Notes under the pieces: generated by a model
Seen by the model: the letters and a program-made list of their open reading frames with translations, nothing else
Database searches by the model: none
What the model was told of the DNA's origin: nothing
Translations under genes and position numbers: made by a program
Origin: CANLBN01 sp050298695
GTDB taxonomy: Bacteria; Pseudomonadota; Gammaproteobacteria; Pseudomonadales; Cellvibrionaceae
DNA length: 61,654 bases
Assembly (NCBI GenBank): GCA_050298695.1
Contig: JBNKUQ010000006.1
Span: 1 to 61,654, forward strand
Direction of reading: 5' to 3'
Part shown: positions 44,783 through 53,855 of the stretch, one piece after another
How positions within the stretch are numbered: position 1 is the stretch's first letter
How the letters are laid out: every line of letters starts with the position of its first letter

Positions 44783-47626
44783 GTGCCAGATAGTATGGAA
44801 CAACTGTGGAGCACCGCTCACATTTCCGGTGGTAATGCAGCCTATGTTGAAGAGCTGTATGACACTTATTTGCATGATCCCAATAGTATTCCCGAAGAAT
44901 GGAAAGAGTACTTTGATCAGTTACCTCGCATTAATAGCGCTTCATCTCACGATACGCCTCACTCTGTTATTCGTGAGCAATTCCGTTTGCTTGCTAAATA
45001 TCGCCCGAGCAATGGTTCGACCGTCACGCCTAGTCAAGCATCAATAGCGGCTCATGATCAGAAGCAAGTTAATGTACTACAGCTTGCGCAAGCCTATCGC
45101 TCGCGCGGTCATACCAAAGCCAACCTAGATCCCCTTGGGTTGGGTTTATTTCAAACGGCTTCCCCTGAATTTTTGCAATTGCATTATCATGGTCTAACAC
45201 CAGGTGAATTAGATTCTTCTTTCCATTCTGGTAATCTGTTTTTTGGTCATGAAACAGCTTCATTAAAAGATATTATTGCTGATTTAGAAGCCACGTATTG
45301 TGGCAGTATTGGTTCTGAAGTTACTCATATTACTGAAGTCGATGAAGTTCGTTGGTTACAACAGCGATTAGAAAGCGCTCGTGCAAAACCGACATATTCT
45401 AAAGAAGCAAAACTACGCATACTTGAACGCTTAACCGCAGCAGAAGGTTTAGAAAAACATCTCGATAGTAAGTACCCGGGCACCAAGCGTTTTGGTTTGG
45501 AGGGTGGCGAAAGCTTGATTCCGATGCTTGATGGTTTAATTAAGCGAGCGGGAACTTATGGAGCCAAAGAAATTGTTCTGGGTATGGCTCACCGTGGTCG
45601 CTTAAACACTTTGGTTAATATTTTTGGTAAAAACCCTGCCGACCTTTTTGATGAGTTTGAAGGTAAAAAATTAATTCATACTTCCGGTGATGTGAAATAT
45701 CACCAAGGCTTTTCTACCAATGTAATGACCCCGGGCGGTGAATTACATATGGCTATGGCCTTTAACCCATCACATTTAGAAATTGTCTCTCCCGTTGTTG
45801 TTGGTTCTGTTCGCGCTCGTCAAGATCGTCGCAAAGATAAAACTGGTGATTTAGTTGTTCCGATTAATATTCATGGTGATGCTGCATTCTCTGGTCAAGG
45901 TGTTGTATTTGAGTTGCTGCAAATGTCACAGACTCGCGCTTACGGTGCTGGTGGCTCCGTTCACGTTGTCATCAATAATCAAGTGGGTTTTACCACTAGC
46001 CACCCAGAAGATGCACGCTCAACACAGTACTGTACCGATGTTGCCAAGTTCCTAGGCGCGCCGGTGTTTCATGTTAATGGTGATGATGTTGAAGCTGTCA
46101 TGTTTGTTACTCAGCTGGCGATGGATTATCGCTATGAGTTTAAGAAAGATGTTGTTATCGATTTGGTTTGTTATCGCCGCCGAGGCCATAACGAAACCGA
46201 CGAGCCTTCAGCAACGCAACCATTGATGTACCAGGCAATTAAAAAGCATAAAACAACGAGAACATTGTATGCTGAAAAACTAGTAGCAGACGGTGTACTC
46301 AGCCATGAAGAAGCTGATGAAATGGCTAGTAACTACCGTGCGGCTTTAGACCGTGGTGAGCATGTTGCTGATGGTTTAGTGAGTGAGCCTGACAGGTCAC
46401 TCTTCGTCGATTGGTCTCCTTACTTAGGACATGATTGGGTTGACCATGCTGATACGGGTTATGATTTACAAAAGCTGAAAGAAATTGCACACAAAGCGTG
46501 TGAAATACCTGATGGCATTCAGGTGCAGCGACAGGTGCAAAAAATCTATGAAGATCGCAATAAAATGGCCAGCGGTTCATTGCCTATTAATTGGGGTATG
46601 GCTGAGACTCTGGCTTATGCCACATTAATTGAATATGGTTCGGCTGTTCGTTTGACAGGGCAAGATGTTGGTCGTGGTACCTTTTCTCATCGTCATGCGG
46701 TGATACATAATCAGAAAGATGGTAGCCGTTATGCGCCACTATCGAATTTATTTGAAGGACAACGCAGCTTCCATATTTATGACTCGTTATTATCGGAAGA
46801 AGCCGTACTTGCGTTTGAGTACGGTTATGCAACTACGAAGCCTGATACCTTAGTGATTTGGGAAGCACAATTTGGTGATTTTGCTAATGGTGCACAAGTT
46901 GTTATCGACCAATTTATTACCAGTGGTGAACATAAGTGGGGTCGCTTGTGCGGGCTAACCATGTTATTACCTCATGGTTATGAGGGGCAGGGGCCAGAAC
47001 ATTCATCTGCGCGTCTTGAGCGATTTATGCAACTGTGTGCTGAACATAATATTCAGGTGTGTATTCCTACAACCCCAGCACAAGTTTTCCATATGCTACG
47101 CCGCCAGGTGATTCGTCCTATGCGACGCCCTCTCGTTGTTATGAGTCCAAAGTGGATATTGCGTCATAAGCTGGCGACATCGACCTTGGAAGATTTGGCG
47201 AATGGTCAATTTTACAATGTATTAAGTGATGAATTGGTGCAACCCAAAAAGGTTAAGAAAATCGTTTTGTGTAGTGGTAAGGTTTACTACCACTTATTGG
47301 AAGCGAGAATGGAGTCGGAGCAAGATGACGTTGCATTAATTCGCATAGAGCAGCTCTATCCGTTCCCTAAGGCGGAATTAATCGAGGTGTTAAAACCCTT
47401 TAACAAGGTGAAAGAAATTGTTTGGTGCCAAGAAGAACCAAGAAATCAGGGCGCTTGGTTCCAAATTCGACATCGTTTAGACAATGTATTGCAGGAAACC
47501 TACCCCAATGTCAAGTTGGGTTATGTTGGCCGTATTTCTTCAGCCGCACCTGCATGTGGATATATGTCCATGCATCTTGAAGAACAAAAACAATTTGTTA
47601 CGGCAGCATTAAAAGTCAAGAAGTAG
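44783..47626 (+). CDS. sucA: 2-oxoglutarate dehydrogenase E1 component
   Basis: The 947-residue thiamine-diphosphate enzyme decarboxylates 2-oxoglutarate and succinylates the lipoyl arm of SucB. The N-terminal region, GMAHRGRLNTLVN, the ThDP loop HGDAAFSGQG, RRRGHNETDEP and EAQFGDFANGAQ are all typical of OdhA/SucA. The chosen start is GTG at 44783 with AGAGAGAC upstream; an in-frame ATG four codons later is also possible. It is followed by a repeat element and then sucB. Confidence 0.97.
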   Translation: MPDSMEQLWSTAHISGGNAAYVEELYDTYLHDPNSIPEEWKEYFDQLPRINSASSHDTPHSVIREQFRLLAKYRPSNGSTVTPSQASIAAHDQKQVNVLQLAQAYRSRGHTKANLDPLGLGLFQTASPEFLQLHYHGLTPGELDSSFHSGNLFFGHETASLKDIIADLEATYCGSIGSEVTHITEVDEVRWLQQRLESARAKPTYSKEAKLRILERLTAAEGLEKHLDSKYPGTKRFGLEGGESLIPMLDGLIKRAGTYGAKEIVLGMAHRGRLNTLVNIFGKNPADLFDEFEGKKLIHTSGDVKYHQGFSTNVMTPGGELHMAMAFNPSHLEIVSPVVVGSVRARQDRRKDKTGDLVVPINIHGDAAFSGQGVVFELLQMSQTRAYGAGGSVHVVINNQVGFTTSHPEDARSTQYCTDVAKFLGAPVFHVNGDDVEAVMFVTQLAMDYRYEFKKDVVIDLVCYRRRGHNETDEPSATQPLMYQAIKKHKTTRTLYAEKLVADGVLSHEEADEMASNYRAALDRGEHVADGLVSEPDRSLFVDWSPYLGHDWVDHADTGYDLQKLKEIAHKACEIPDGIQVQRQVQKIYEDRNKMASGSLPINWGMAETLAYATLIEYGSAVRLTGQDVGRGTFSHRHAVIHNQKDGSRYAPLSNLFEGQRSFHIYDSLLSEEAVLAFEYGYATTKPDTLVIWEAQFGDFANGAQVVIDQFITSGEHKWGRLCGLTMLLPHGYEGQGPEHSSARLERFMQLCAEHNIQVCIPTTPAQVFHMLRRQVIRPMRRPLVVMSPKWILRHKLATSTLEDLANGQFYNVLSDELVQPKKVKKIVLCSGKVYYHLLEARMESEQDDVALIRIEQLYPFPKAELIEVLKPFNKVKEIVWCQEEPRNQGAWFQIRHRLDNVLQETYPNVKLGYVGRISSAAPACGYMSMHLEEQKQFVTAALKVKK

Positions 47627-47651
47627 ATTGGCGCCGTTATTGTACCAACCA

Positions 47652-47746
47652 TATACCCATTGGATTTAAGCTTCTGGGTACGGCCGCCATCCTTGGCGGT
47701 CGCGCGTGCAGTCAGCACCATCAGAAGTTGAAAAGCGATGGGTATA
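47652..47746. repeat. 95-bp dispersed intergenic repeat, copy A
   Basis: The element has 9-bp perfect ends (TATACCCAT, 47652-47660, and ATGGGTATA, 47738-47746) and an internal CCGCCA/TGGCGG stem. It lies between sucA and sucB inside the operon. About three-quarters of its length is shared with copy B at 56333-56424, including CATCCTTGGCGGTCGCGCG and AGAAGTTGAAA. It encodes nothing obvious. Confidence 0.85.
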
Positions 47747-47792
47747 GATAGAAATATATTTAAACAAAAGGTTAGAGACAGGAAATTAACTA

Positions 47793-49301
47793 ATGGCAAC
47801 AGAAATTAAAGCACCCACGTTTCCCGAATCAGTTCAAGATGGCACCATTGCCACTTGGCATAAAAAACCAGGTGAGTCCGTCACCCGAGATGAACTGATT
47901 GTCGAAATTGAAACCGATAAAGTGGTTCTTGAAGTCGTTGCACCTGCAGACGGTGTATTGGCTGATGTTACTAAGCAAGAAGGCGATACCGTGTTAAGTA
48001 ATGAAGTATTAGCAGCCGTTGTTGACGGTGAAGGTTCTTCTGTTGCTCAAACAAGTGCGCCTGTATCTAGTGCAAAAGCAGCGAGTGGTAATTCAGTGAG
48101 CGGTAATAGTGTTGAAATAAAAACACCAACTTTCCCAGAATCAGTGCAAGATGGCACTATTGCTACTTGGCATAAAGCCGCTGGTGATAGCGTTGCTCGT
48201 GACGAGTTAATCGTTGAAATCGAAACTGATAAAGTGGTACTAGAAGTCGTTGCCCCCGCTGATGGTGCGATGGGTGACCTGCTAAAAGGCGAAGGTGATA
48301 CCGTACAGAGCGGTGAAGTCATTGCTTATGTTATTGAAGGCGCTTCTGGTTCATCTGCTGCATCGACAGAAACAACAAGTGCTGGTGATTCAAGTGATGC
48401 AGTAGCAAGTCCATCAGCGCGTAAGTTAGCGGCAGAGAAGGGGGTTGATTTGGCTACAGTCAAAGGTACTGGTAAAGGTGGTTTAATTACTAAAGAAGAT
48501 GTTCAAAATGCGGGTTCTGCACCTGCAGCGAAACCTGCATCAAGTGCACCAAAAACAAATGCGTCGTCGGTAGTAACACCTTTAACAGAAACTGGCGATC
48601 GTGTAGAAAAGCGTGTGCCTATGACACGTTTGCGCAAGCGCATTGCAGAACGTTTGCTAGAGGCAACTCAAACCACCGCCATGTTGACAACTTTCAACGA
48701 AGTTAATATGGGACCAGTGATGGAGTTGCGTGCAAAATACAAAGATCAGTTTGAAAAAGCACACAATGGTACACGTCTAGGTTTTATGGGTTTCTTCGTT
48801 AAGGCTGCGGTTGAAGCCTTGAAAAAATTTCCAGCAGTTAACGCATCAATTGATGGTGATGATGTGGTTTACCATGGTTATCAAGATATAGGTGTTGCCG
48901 TATCGACCGATAAAGGCCTAGTTGTTCCTGTTTTACGCAATGCTGAAAACATGGGCTTAGCTGATATTGAATATGGGATACGCGATTTTGGACTGCGCGC
49001 TCGCGATGGCAAATTGGGTATCGATGAAATGACGGGTGGTACCTTTACTATTACTAATGGTGGCGTTTTTGGTTCATTGCTATCAACTCCTATTTTGAAT
49101 CCTCCACAAACCGCTATTTTGGGTATGCATAAAATCCAAGAGCGCCCAATGGCAGTTAATGGAGAAGTTGTTATCCAACCCATTATGTATTTGGCCTTAT
49201 CTTACGATCATCGTATGGTTGATGGTAAAGAAGCCGTGCAATTTTTGGTGGCAATTAAAGATTTACTAGAAGATCCAGCGCGTATTTTACTGGATATTTA
49301 G
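47793..49301 (+). CDS. sucB: Dihydrolipoyllysine succinyltransferase (E2) with two lipoyl domains
   Basis: The 502-residue protein has two lipoyl domains (about 2-78 and 106-183), with lipoylated lysines K43 and K147 in ETDKVV, a peripheral subunit-binding domain (about 204-240), a flexible Ala/Ser-rich linker and the catalytic domain (about 270-502) with SYDHRMVDGKEA. It transfers the succinyl group to CoA. SucB of E. coli has only one lipoyl domain. The two domains here are nearly identical in protein but differ at many synonymous sites. Length exceeds the usual ~405 by about one domain. Confidence 0.96.
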   Translation: MATEIKAPTFPESVQDGTIATWHKKPGESVTRDELIVEIETDKVVLEVVAPADGVLADVTKQEGDTVLSNEVLAAVVDGEGSSVAQTSAPVSSAKAASGNSVSGNSVEIKTPTFPESVQDGTIATWHKAAGDSVARDELIVEIETDKVVLEVVAPADGAMGDLLKGEGDTVQSGEVIAYVIEGASGSSAASTETTSAGDSSDAVASPSARKLAAEKGVDLATVKGTGKGGLITKEDVQNAGSAPAAKPASSAPKTNASSVVTPLTETGDRVEKRVPMTRLRKRIAERLLEATQTTAMLTTFNEVNMGPVMELRAKYKDQFEKAHNGTRLGFMGFFVKAAVEALKKFPAVNASIDGDDVVYHGYQDIGVAVSTDKGLVVPVLRNAENMGLADIEYGIRDFGLRARDGKLGIDEMTGGTFTITNGGVFGSLLSTPILNPPQTAILGMHKIQERPMAVNGEVVIQPIMYLALSYDHRMVDGKEAVQFLVAIKDLLEDPARILLDI

Positions 49302-49363
49302 TTCGCGAAGTTGTGTTGAGTTATTAACTTTTTACGAGTAAAACATTTTAGTTGGGAAAAAAT

Positions 49364-50815
49364 ATGTCAGACAACAAATACGACGTTATTGTGATTGGTT
49401 CAGGCCCTGGTGGTTATGTAGCAGCAATTCGTGCTGCGCAATTGGGTTTAAAAACTGCTTGTGTTGAGAAGTGGATAGATGAAAAAGGCAAGACCGTGAA
49501 TGGCGGTACTTGTTTGAATGTGGGTTGTATTCCTTCTAAAGCATTATTGGATAGCTCACACCGTTATCATGATGCTCATGATGGTTTTGAAAACCATGGT
49601 ATCAGCACCGGCAAGTTAAAAATTGATGTCACTAAAATGCTAGAGCGCAAAGATAAAGTGGTCGCGCAAATGTCTGGTGGTATCGGCGGTTTGTTTAAAG
49701 CCAATAAAGTGACCTCTATTTCTGGTAAAGGCAAGTTGTTAGCAGGTAAAAAAGTCGAAGTCACTGATGCTAAAGGTAAAACAACTGTTTACGAAGCGGA
49801 CAATGTGATCCTCGCATCGGGTTCTGTTCCTATCAATATCCCTGTAGCCCCCGTTAATCCTGAAGATAACGATATTATTGTCGATTCAACAGGTGCGTTG
49901 GAATTTAAAGAAGTTCCTAAAAAACTAGGTATTATTGGTGCCGGTGTGATAGGCCTAGAGCTTGGCAGCGTGTGGAGTCGCTTGGGTTCTGATGTGGTTT
50001 GCCTCGAGGCAATGGATAGTTTTTTAGGTATGATGGATAAACAAATTGCGAAAGAATCTGAAAAGATTTTTAGAAAACAAGGCTTAGATATCCGTTTAAG
50101 CTGTCGGGTGACAGGTTCAAAAATTAAAGGTAAAAAAGTTGACGTTACCTATGAAGATAAAGACGGTAAAGAACAAGTTGAAACCTTTGATAAGCTTATC
50201 GTTTGTGTTGGACGCCGTGCATATACTGAAGGTTTATTAGCGGAAGATAGTGGCGTTAATATCGATGAGCGTGGTTCTATTTTTGTTGATGAGAATTGTG
50301 CAACTAACGTAGCGGGTGTTTGGGCTGTAGGTGATATTGTTCGTGGTCCTATGTTGGCTCATAAAGCATCTGAAGAAGGTGTTGTTGTGGCAGAGCGCAT
50401 TGCCGGTGAAAAAGCGATGATGAATTACGACGTAATTCCGAACGTGATTTATACCCATCCAGAAGTAGCGTCGGTTGGGCAAACTGAAGAGCAAGTAAAA
50501 GCTTCTGGCGAGCCTTACAAAGTGGGTACTTTCCCATTCTTAGCGGTAGGTCGCGCAGTGGCTGCCGATAGCCAAGAGGGTATGGTGAAAATTATTGCTC
50601 ACGAAAAAACCGATCGAATTTTAGGATGTCACATCGTTGGTCCAAGCGCATCAGATTTGGTTCAGCAAGTGGCAATTGCGATGGAATTTGGTTCTACTGC
50701 AGAAGATATGGGAATGATTGTATTTGGTCATCCTACGTTCTCGGAAGCAGTCAAAGAAGCTGCATTGGCGGCGAATGGTCACGCCATTCATATGCCAAAC
50801 CGAAAGAAGAGATAG
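49364..50815 (+). CDS. lpd: Dihydrolipoyl dehydrogenase (E3)
   Basis: The start is taken as the ATG at 49364 (483 residues); a TTG four codons earlier is less likely. The FAD site GSGPGGYVAAIRAA, the redox disulfide in GGTCLNVGCIPSK, the NAD site IGAGVIGLELGSVW and the C-terminal GHPTFSE active-site region are present. It reoxidises the lipoyl groups of SucB and, if no other copy exists, of pyruvate dehydrogenase. Placement within the suc operon is like many pseudomonads. Confidence 0.97.
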   Translation: MSDNKYDVIVIGSGPGGYVAAIRAAQLGLKTACVEKWIDEKGKTVNGGTCLNVGCIPSKALLDSSHRYHDAHDGFENHGISTGKLKIDVTKMLERKDKVVAQMSGGIGGLFKANKVTSISGKGKLLAGKKVEVTDAKGKTTVYEADNVILASGSVPINIPVAPVNPEDNDIIVDSTGALEFKEVPKKLGIIGAGVIGLELGSVWSRLGSDVVCLEAMDSFLGMMDKQIAKESEKIFRKQGLDIRLSCRVTGSKIKGKKVDVTYEDKDGKEQVETFDKLIVCVGRRAYTEGLLAEDSGVNIDERGSIFVDENCATNVAGVWAVGDIVRGPMLAHKASEEGVVVAERIAGEKAMMNYDVIPNVIYTHPEVASVGQTEEQVKASGEPYKVGTFPFLAVGRAVAADSQEGMVKIIAHEKTDRILGCHIVGPSASDLVQQVAIAMEFGSTAEDMGMIVFGHPTFSEAVKEAALAANGHAIHMPNRKKR

Positions 50816-50821
50816 GCTACC

Positions 50822-50892
50822 AGTTTACAGCTGCAAGCTGCTAGAAATAACTACTTTCTTGCCGCTTGAAGTTGGCAGCTAGAAGCTAACTA
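50822..50892. repeat. AGCT-rich imperfect inverted repeat between lpd and sucC
   Basis: The spacer holds repeated AGCTGCAAGCTGCTAG-like sequence and a partially inverted counterpart (CTTGCCGCTTGAA, GGCAGCTAGAAGCT). Related AGCT-rich sequence occurs at 39656-39795 and 61042-61070. It is probably a small palindromic repeat family. Confidence 0.45.
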
Positions 50893-50925
50893 TTTTTAAC
50901 AAGTGAAAACTACACAGGAAATATT

Positions 50926-52092
50926 ATGAATTTGCACGAGTATCAGGCTAAACAATTGTTTGCCGAATATGGTTTGCCCGTTTCTAAAGGCGTTGCGGCA
51001 GCAACCGTTGAAGAAGCCGTTGCAGCAACCGATACCATTGGTGGCGACAAGTGGGTCGTTAAAGCTCAGGTTCACGCAGGTGGACGTGGTAAAGCAGGTG
51101 GCGTTAAGCTTGTTGATTCAAAAGAAGAAGTGAAAGCCTTTGCAGAAAATTGGTTAGGTAAGAACTTAGTCACTTATCAAACCGATGAAAAGGGTCAACC
51201 TGTTAGCCGTATTTTAGTGGAGTCTTGTACTGACATTGATCAGGAGCTTTACTTAGGTGCAGTTGTTGACCGCGCTACTCGTAGCATCGTTTTCATGGCA
51301 TCAACGGAAGGTGGTGTTGAGATTGAAAAAGTTGCCGAAGAAACACCAGAGAAAATTCTTAAAGCGACTATCGACCCTCTTGTGGGTCCACAGCCTTACC
51401 AAGGTCGTGAGTTGGCGTTTAAATTAGGTTTAAATCCAGATCAAGTGAAGCAATTTACTAAGATCTTCTTAGGCTTAGCAAAAATGTTCCAAGACTACGA
51501 TTTTGCTTTATTGGAAATTAATCCATTGGTCATTACTGAAGAAGGTAACCTTCATTGCTTAGACGGTAAAATCAATATTGATAGTAATGCACTATACCGT
51601 CAACCAAAAATGCGTGAAATGCATGATCCATCACAAGAAGATGAGCGCGAAGCACATGCGGCATCTTTCGAACTTAACTATGTTGCTCTCGACGGCAATG
51701 TAGGTTGTATGGTGAATGGTGCTGGTTTGGCAATGGGTACCATGGACATTGTTAACTTGCATGGCGGTAAGCCAGCAAACTTCCTTGATGTAGGTGGTGG
51801 TGCAACCAAAGAGCGGGTTATCGAAGCATTTAAACTCATCCTTTCTGATAGCAATGTAAAAGCGGTATTGGTTAATATTTTTGGTGGTATTGTACGTTGT
51901 GACATGATTGCTGAAGGTATTATCGGTGCGGTTGAAGAAGTGGGTGTTGAAGTACCTGTTGTGGTTCGTTTAGAAGGTACGAACGCTGAAGCGGGTAAAA
52001 AATTATTGGATGAAAGCACACTGAACCTCACGGGTGCGACATCATTAACTGATGCTGCTGAGAAAGTAGTTGCTGCTGCGGAGGGCAAATAA
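50926..52092 (+). CDS. sucC: Succinate-CoA ligase (ADP-forming) subunit beta
   Basis: The 388-residue ATP-grasp protein starts MNLHEYQAKQLFAEYGLP and has VKAQVHAGGRGKAGGVKL and the C-terminal VNIFGGIVRCD nucleotide/phosphohistidine contact region. With SucD it converts succinyl-CoA to succinate with substrate-level phosphorylation. Its stop overlaps the sucD start by one base (TAATG). Confidence 0.98.
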   Translation: MNLHEYQAKQLFAEYGLPVSKGVAAATVEEAVAATDTIGGDKWVVKAQVHAGGRGKAGGVKLVDSKEEVKAFAENWLGKNLVTYQTDEKGQPVSRILVESCTDIDQELYLGAVVDRATRSIVFMASTEGGVEIEKVAEETPEKILKATIDPLVGPQPYQGRELAFKLGLNPDQVKQFTKIFLGLAKMFQDYDFALLEINPLVITEEGNLHCLDGKINIDSNALYRQPKMREMHDPSQEDEREAHAASFELNYVALDGNVGCMVNGAGLAMGTMDIVNLHGGKPANFLDVGGGATKERVIEAFKLILSDSNVKAVLVNIFGGIVRCDMIAEGIIGAVEEVGVEVPVVVRLEGTNAEAGKKLLDESTLNLTGATSLTDAAEKVVAAAEGK

Positions 52093-52964
52093 TGTCTATT
52101 TTAATCGATAAAAATACCAAAGTTATTTGTCAGGGTTTTACTGGCTCAAACGGTACGTTCCACTCAGAGCAAGCCATTGAATATGGTACGCAAATGGTAG
52201 GTGGTGTGACGCCAGGTAAAGGTGGTTCGACTCATCTTGGTCTTCCTGTTTTTAATACCGTGAAAGAAGCGGTTGAAGCAACCGGCGCCACAGCCAGTGT
52301 TATCTATGTTCCTGCACCTTTCTGTAAAGATTCTATTATCGAAGCGGCAGATGCGGGTATTGAGCTAATCATCACTATTACAGAAGGTATTCCTACGCTA
52401 GATATGTTGGTGGTTAAAGAGTACATCGAGAAAAAAGGTGTGCGCATGATTGGCCCTAACTGCCCAGGTGTTATTACACCGGGTGAATGTAAAATTGGTA
52501 TCATGCCAGGCCACATTCACAAGCCAGGTAAAGTGGGTATTGTCTCTCGCTCTGGTACTTTGACTTATGAAGCGGTTAAGCAGACGACAGATCATGGTTT
52601 TGGCCAATCTACCTGTGTTGGTATCGGTGGTGATCCGATTCCCGGTTCAAACTTTATCGATATCTTGGGTATGTTCCAAGAAGACCCTGCGACGGAAGCG
52701 ATTGTGATGATCGGTGAAATCGGTGGGACAGCAGAAGAAGAGGCGGCAGCGTTCATTAAAGCGAATGTCACTAAACCGGTTGTTTCTTACATCGCTGGTG
52801 TAACTGCACCTCCAGGTAAGCGTATGGGCCATGCGGGTGCAATTATTTCTGGTGGTAAAGGTACAGCAGATGAAAAATTTGCTGCCCTTGAAGATGCGGG
52901 CGTTAAAACGGTTCGCAGCTTAGCGGATATCGGTACGGCTTTGAAAGAAGTCACTGGTTGGTAA
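52092..52964 (+). CDS. sucD: Succinate-CoA ligase subunit alpha
   Basis: The 290-residue subunit has the CoA-binding GFTGSNGTFHSEQAI region, GPNCPGVITPGECKIGIMPG and the phosphorylated histidine in GKRMGHAGAI (near residue 246). It pairs with SucC, to which it is translationally coupled. In most relatives this gene ends the operon; here a hairpin and then sdhC and sdhD follow. Confidence 0.98.
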   Translation: MSILIDKNTKVICQGFTGSNGTFHSEQAIEYGTQMVGGVTPGKGGSTHLGLPVFNTVKEAVEATGATASVIYVPAPFCKDSIIEAADAGIELIITITEGIPTLDMLVVKEYIEKKGVRMIGPNCPGVITPGECKIGIMPGHIHKPGKVGIVSRSGTLTYEAVKQTTDHGFGQSTCVGIGGDPIPGSNFIDILGMFQEDPATEAIVMIGEIGGTAEEEAAAFIKANVTKPVVSYIAGVTAPPGKRMGHAGAIISGGKGTADEKFAALEDAGVKTVRSLADIGTALKEVTGW

Positions 52965-52974
52965 AATAAGCAGA

Positions 52975-53034
52975 TGCAATCATCGTTTATTGGTAACAGT
53001 CCTTTGTGAGCAATAAAATAGATGATTGCATTTT
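52975..53034 (+). terminator. Strong inverted repeat after sucD, terminator or attenuator
   Basis: TGCAATCATC (52975-52984) pairs with GATGATTGCA (53021-53030), extended by an inner TTTATTG/CAATAAA pairing, and is followed by TTTTCATT. It could stop or dampen transcription before sdhC. A second small dyad (CCCTAG...CTAGGG, about 53052-53071) lies just before the sdhC ribosome site. Confidence 0.6.
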
Positions 53035-53092
53035 CATTCACTGTTATTCATCCCTAGAGGTGCTCCTAGGGTGAATTATGAGGAGTAAATCT

Positions 53093-53473
53093 ATGAATAG
53101 TGAACGGCCTGTTAACCTGGATCTGACTACTGTTAGCTTTCCAGTGACAGCAATCGCATCCATTCTTCATCGTATTTGTGCCGTGATCACCTGGGTTGCT
53201 CTGGGCTTTTTGTTGGTACTCTTGCGTTATGCACTTGAGTCGGAGCAAGATTTCAGCGCAGTTGCAGCGTTATTCAAAACCAATTTTTTACTGCAGTTTG
53301 TATCTTGGGGCTTCTTAACCGCATTTGCTTACTATTGCATGGGAACGATTAAACATATTATTCAAGATATGGGGTTCTTTGAAGACTTTGCAGGTGGTAA
53401 AGCTATTTCATGGACTGCGATTGTTTGCGGTATTGCATTAAGCTTGTTAGCGGGAGTATTGATATGGGCATGA
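53093..53473 (+). CDS. sdhC: Succinate dehydrogenase membrane anchor subunit SdhC, heme ligand absent
   Basis: The 126-residue protein starts at the ATG at 53093, with GAGGAG seven bases upstream; an in-frame ATG at 53078 lies before that site. RPVNLDL and PVTAIASILHR align gap-free with E. coli SdhC, keeping quinone-site S23 and R27 (S27/R31 in E. coli). Three helices are present. The position of the heme-b ligand H84 is Y81 (TAFAYYC against TALAYHV), although the downstream His (H91 in E. coli) is kept as H88. The gene lies after sucD, far from sdhAB. Confidence 0.93.
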   Translation: MNSERPVNLDLTTVSFPVTAIASILHRICAVITWVALGFLLVLLRYALESEQDFSAVAALFKTNFLLQFVSWGFLTAFAYYCMGTIKHIIQDMGFFEDFAGGKAISWTAIVCGIALSLLAGVLIWA

Positions 53474-53796
53474 TAAATAGTGGTGTAAGACAATGGATCT
53501 TTCAGCGCATAAGCAATGCACTTATCGTTACTTTTGGGGTTGCTTTGGTCTGTGTTCTGTTGTCAGATAATGGTCTAAGTTATGCTTCATTAACGGGTTT
53601 ATTGGCATCTCAGGCTTGGAAAATTTACTTTACCGTGGTACTGGTAATGGCGTGCGTAAACTCAGTGTTGGCAGCGTGGCAGATTGACGGTGATTATGCT
53701 AAGAAATTTGGATTACCTACCAATGCAATGACTATTTTAGGTCTAGTGGGTAGTGCAGTGTTTTTGTATTTTGGTTTGTGTTTGTTATTTTCTTAA
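53464..53796 (+). CDS. sdhD: Succinate dehydrogenase membrane anchor subunit SdhD, heme ligand absent
   Basis: The 110-residue three-helix protein overlaps the sdhC end by 10 bp. The ATG at 53464 has GGGAG seven bases upstream; an ATG at 53470 forming ATGA with the sdhC stop is an alternative. The SGVRQWIFQRI start and the quinone-site pair D77-Y78 match SdhD. The second E. coli heme-b ligand, H71, corresponds to N66 (11 residues before D77, as in E. coli). A terminator follows within 25 bp. Confidence 0.9.
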   Translation: MGMINSGVRQWIFQRISNALIVTFGVALVCVLLSDNGLSYASLTGLLASQAWKIYFTVVLVMACVNSVLAAWQIDGDYAKKFGLPTNAMTILGLVGSAVFLYFGLCLLFS

Positions 53797-53820
53797 TATA
53801 AACATAAGGGTTATAAAAAA

Positions 53821-53843
53821 GGGGCTAAATAGCCCCTTTTTTT
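53821..53843 (+). terminator. Rho-independent terminator after sdhD
   Basis: GGGGCT (53821-53826) pairs with AGCCCC (53831-53836) over a 4-nt loop, preceded by A residues and followed by seven T residues. It ends the sdhAB-suc-sdhCD transcription unit and may also serve the convergent small gene. Confidence 0.92.
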
Positions 53844-53855
53844 ATTTGTATCTCA

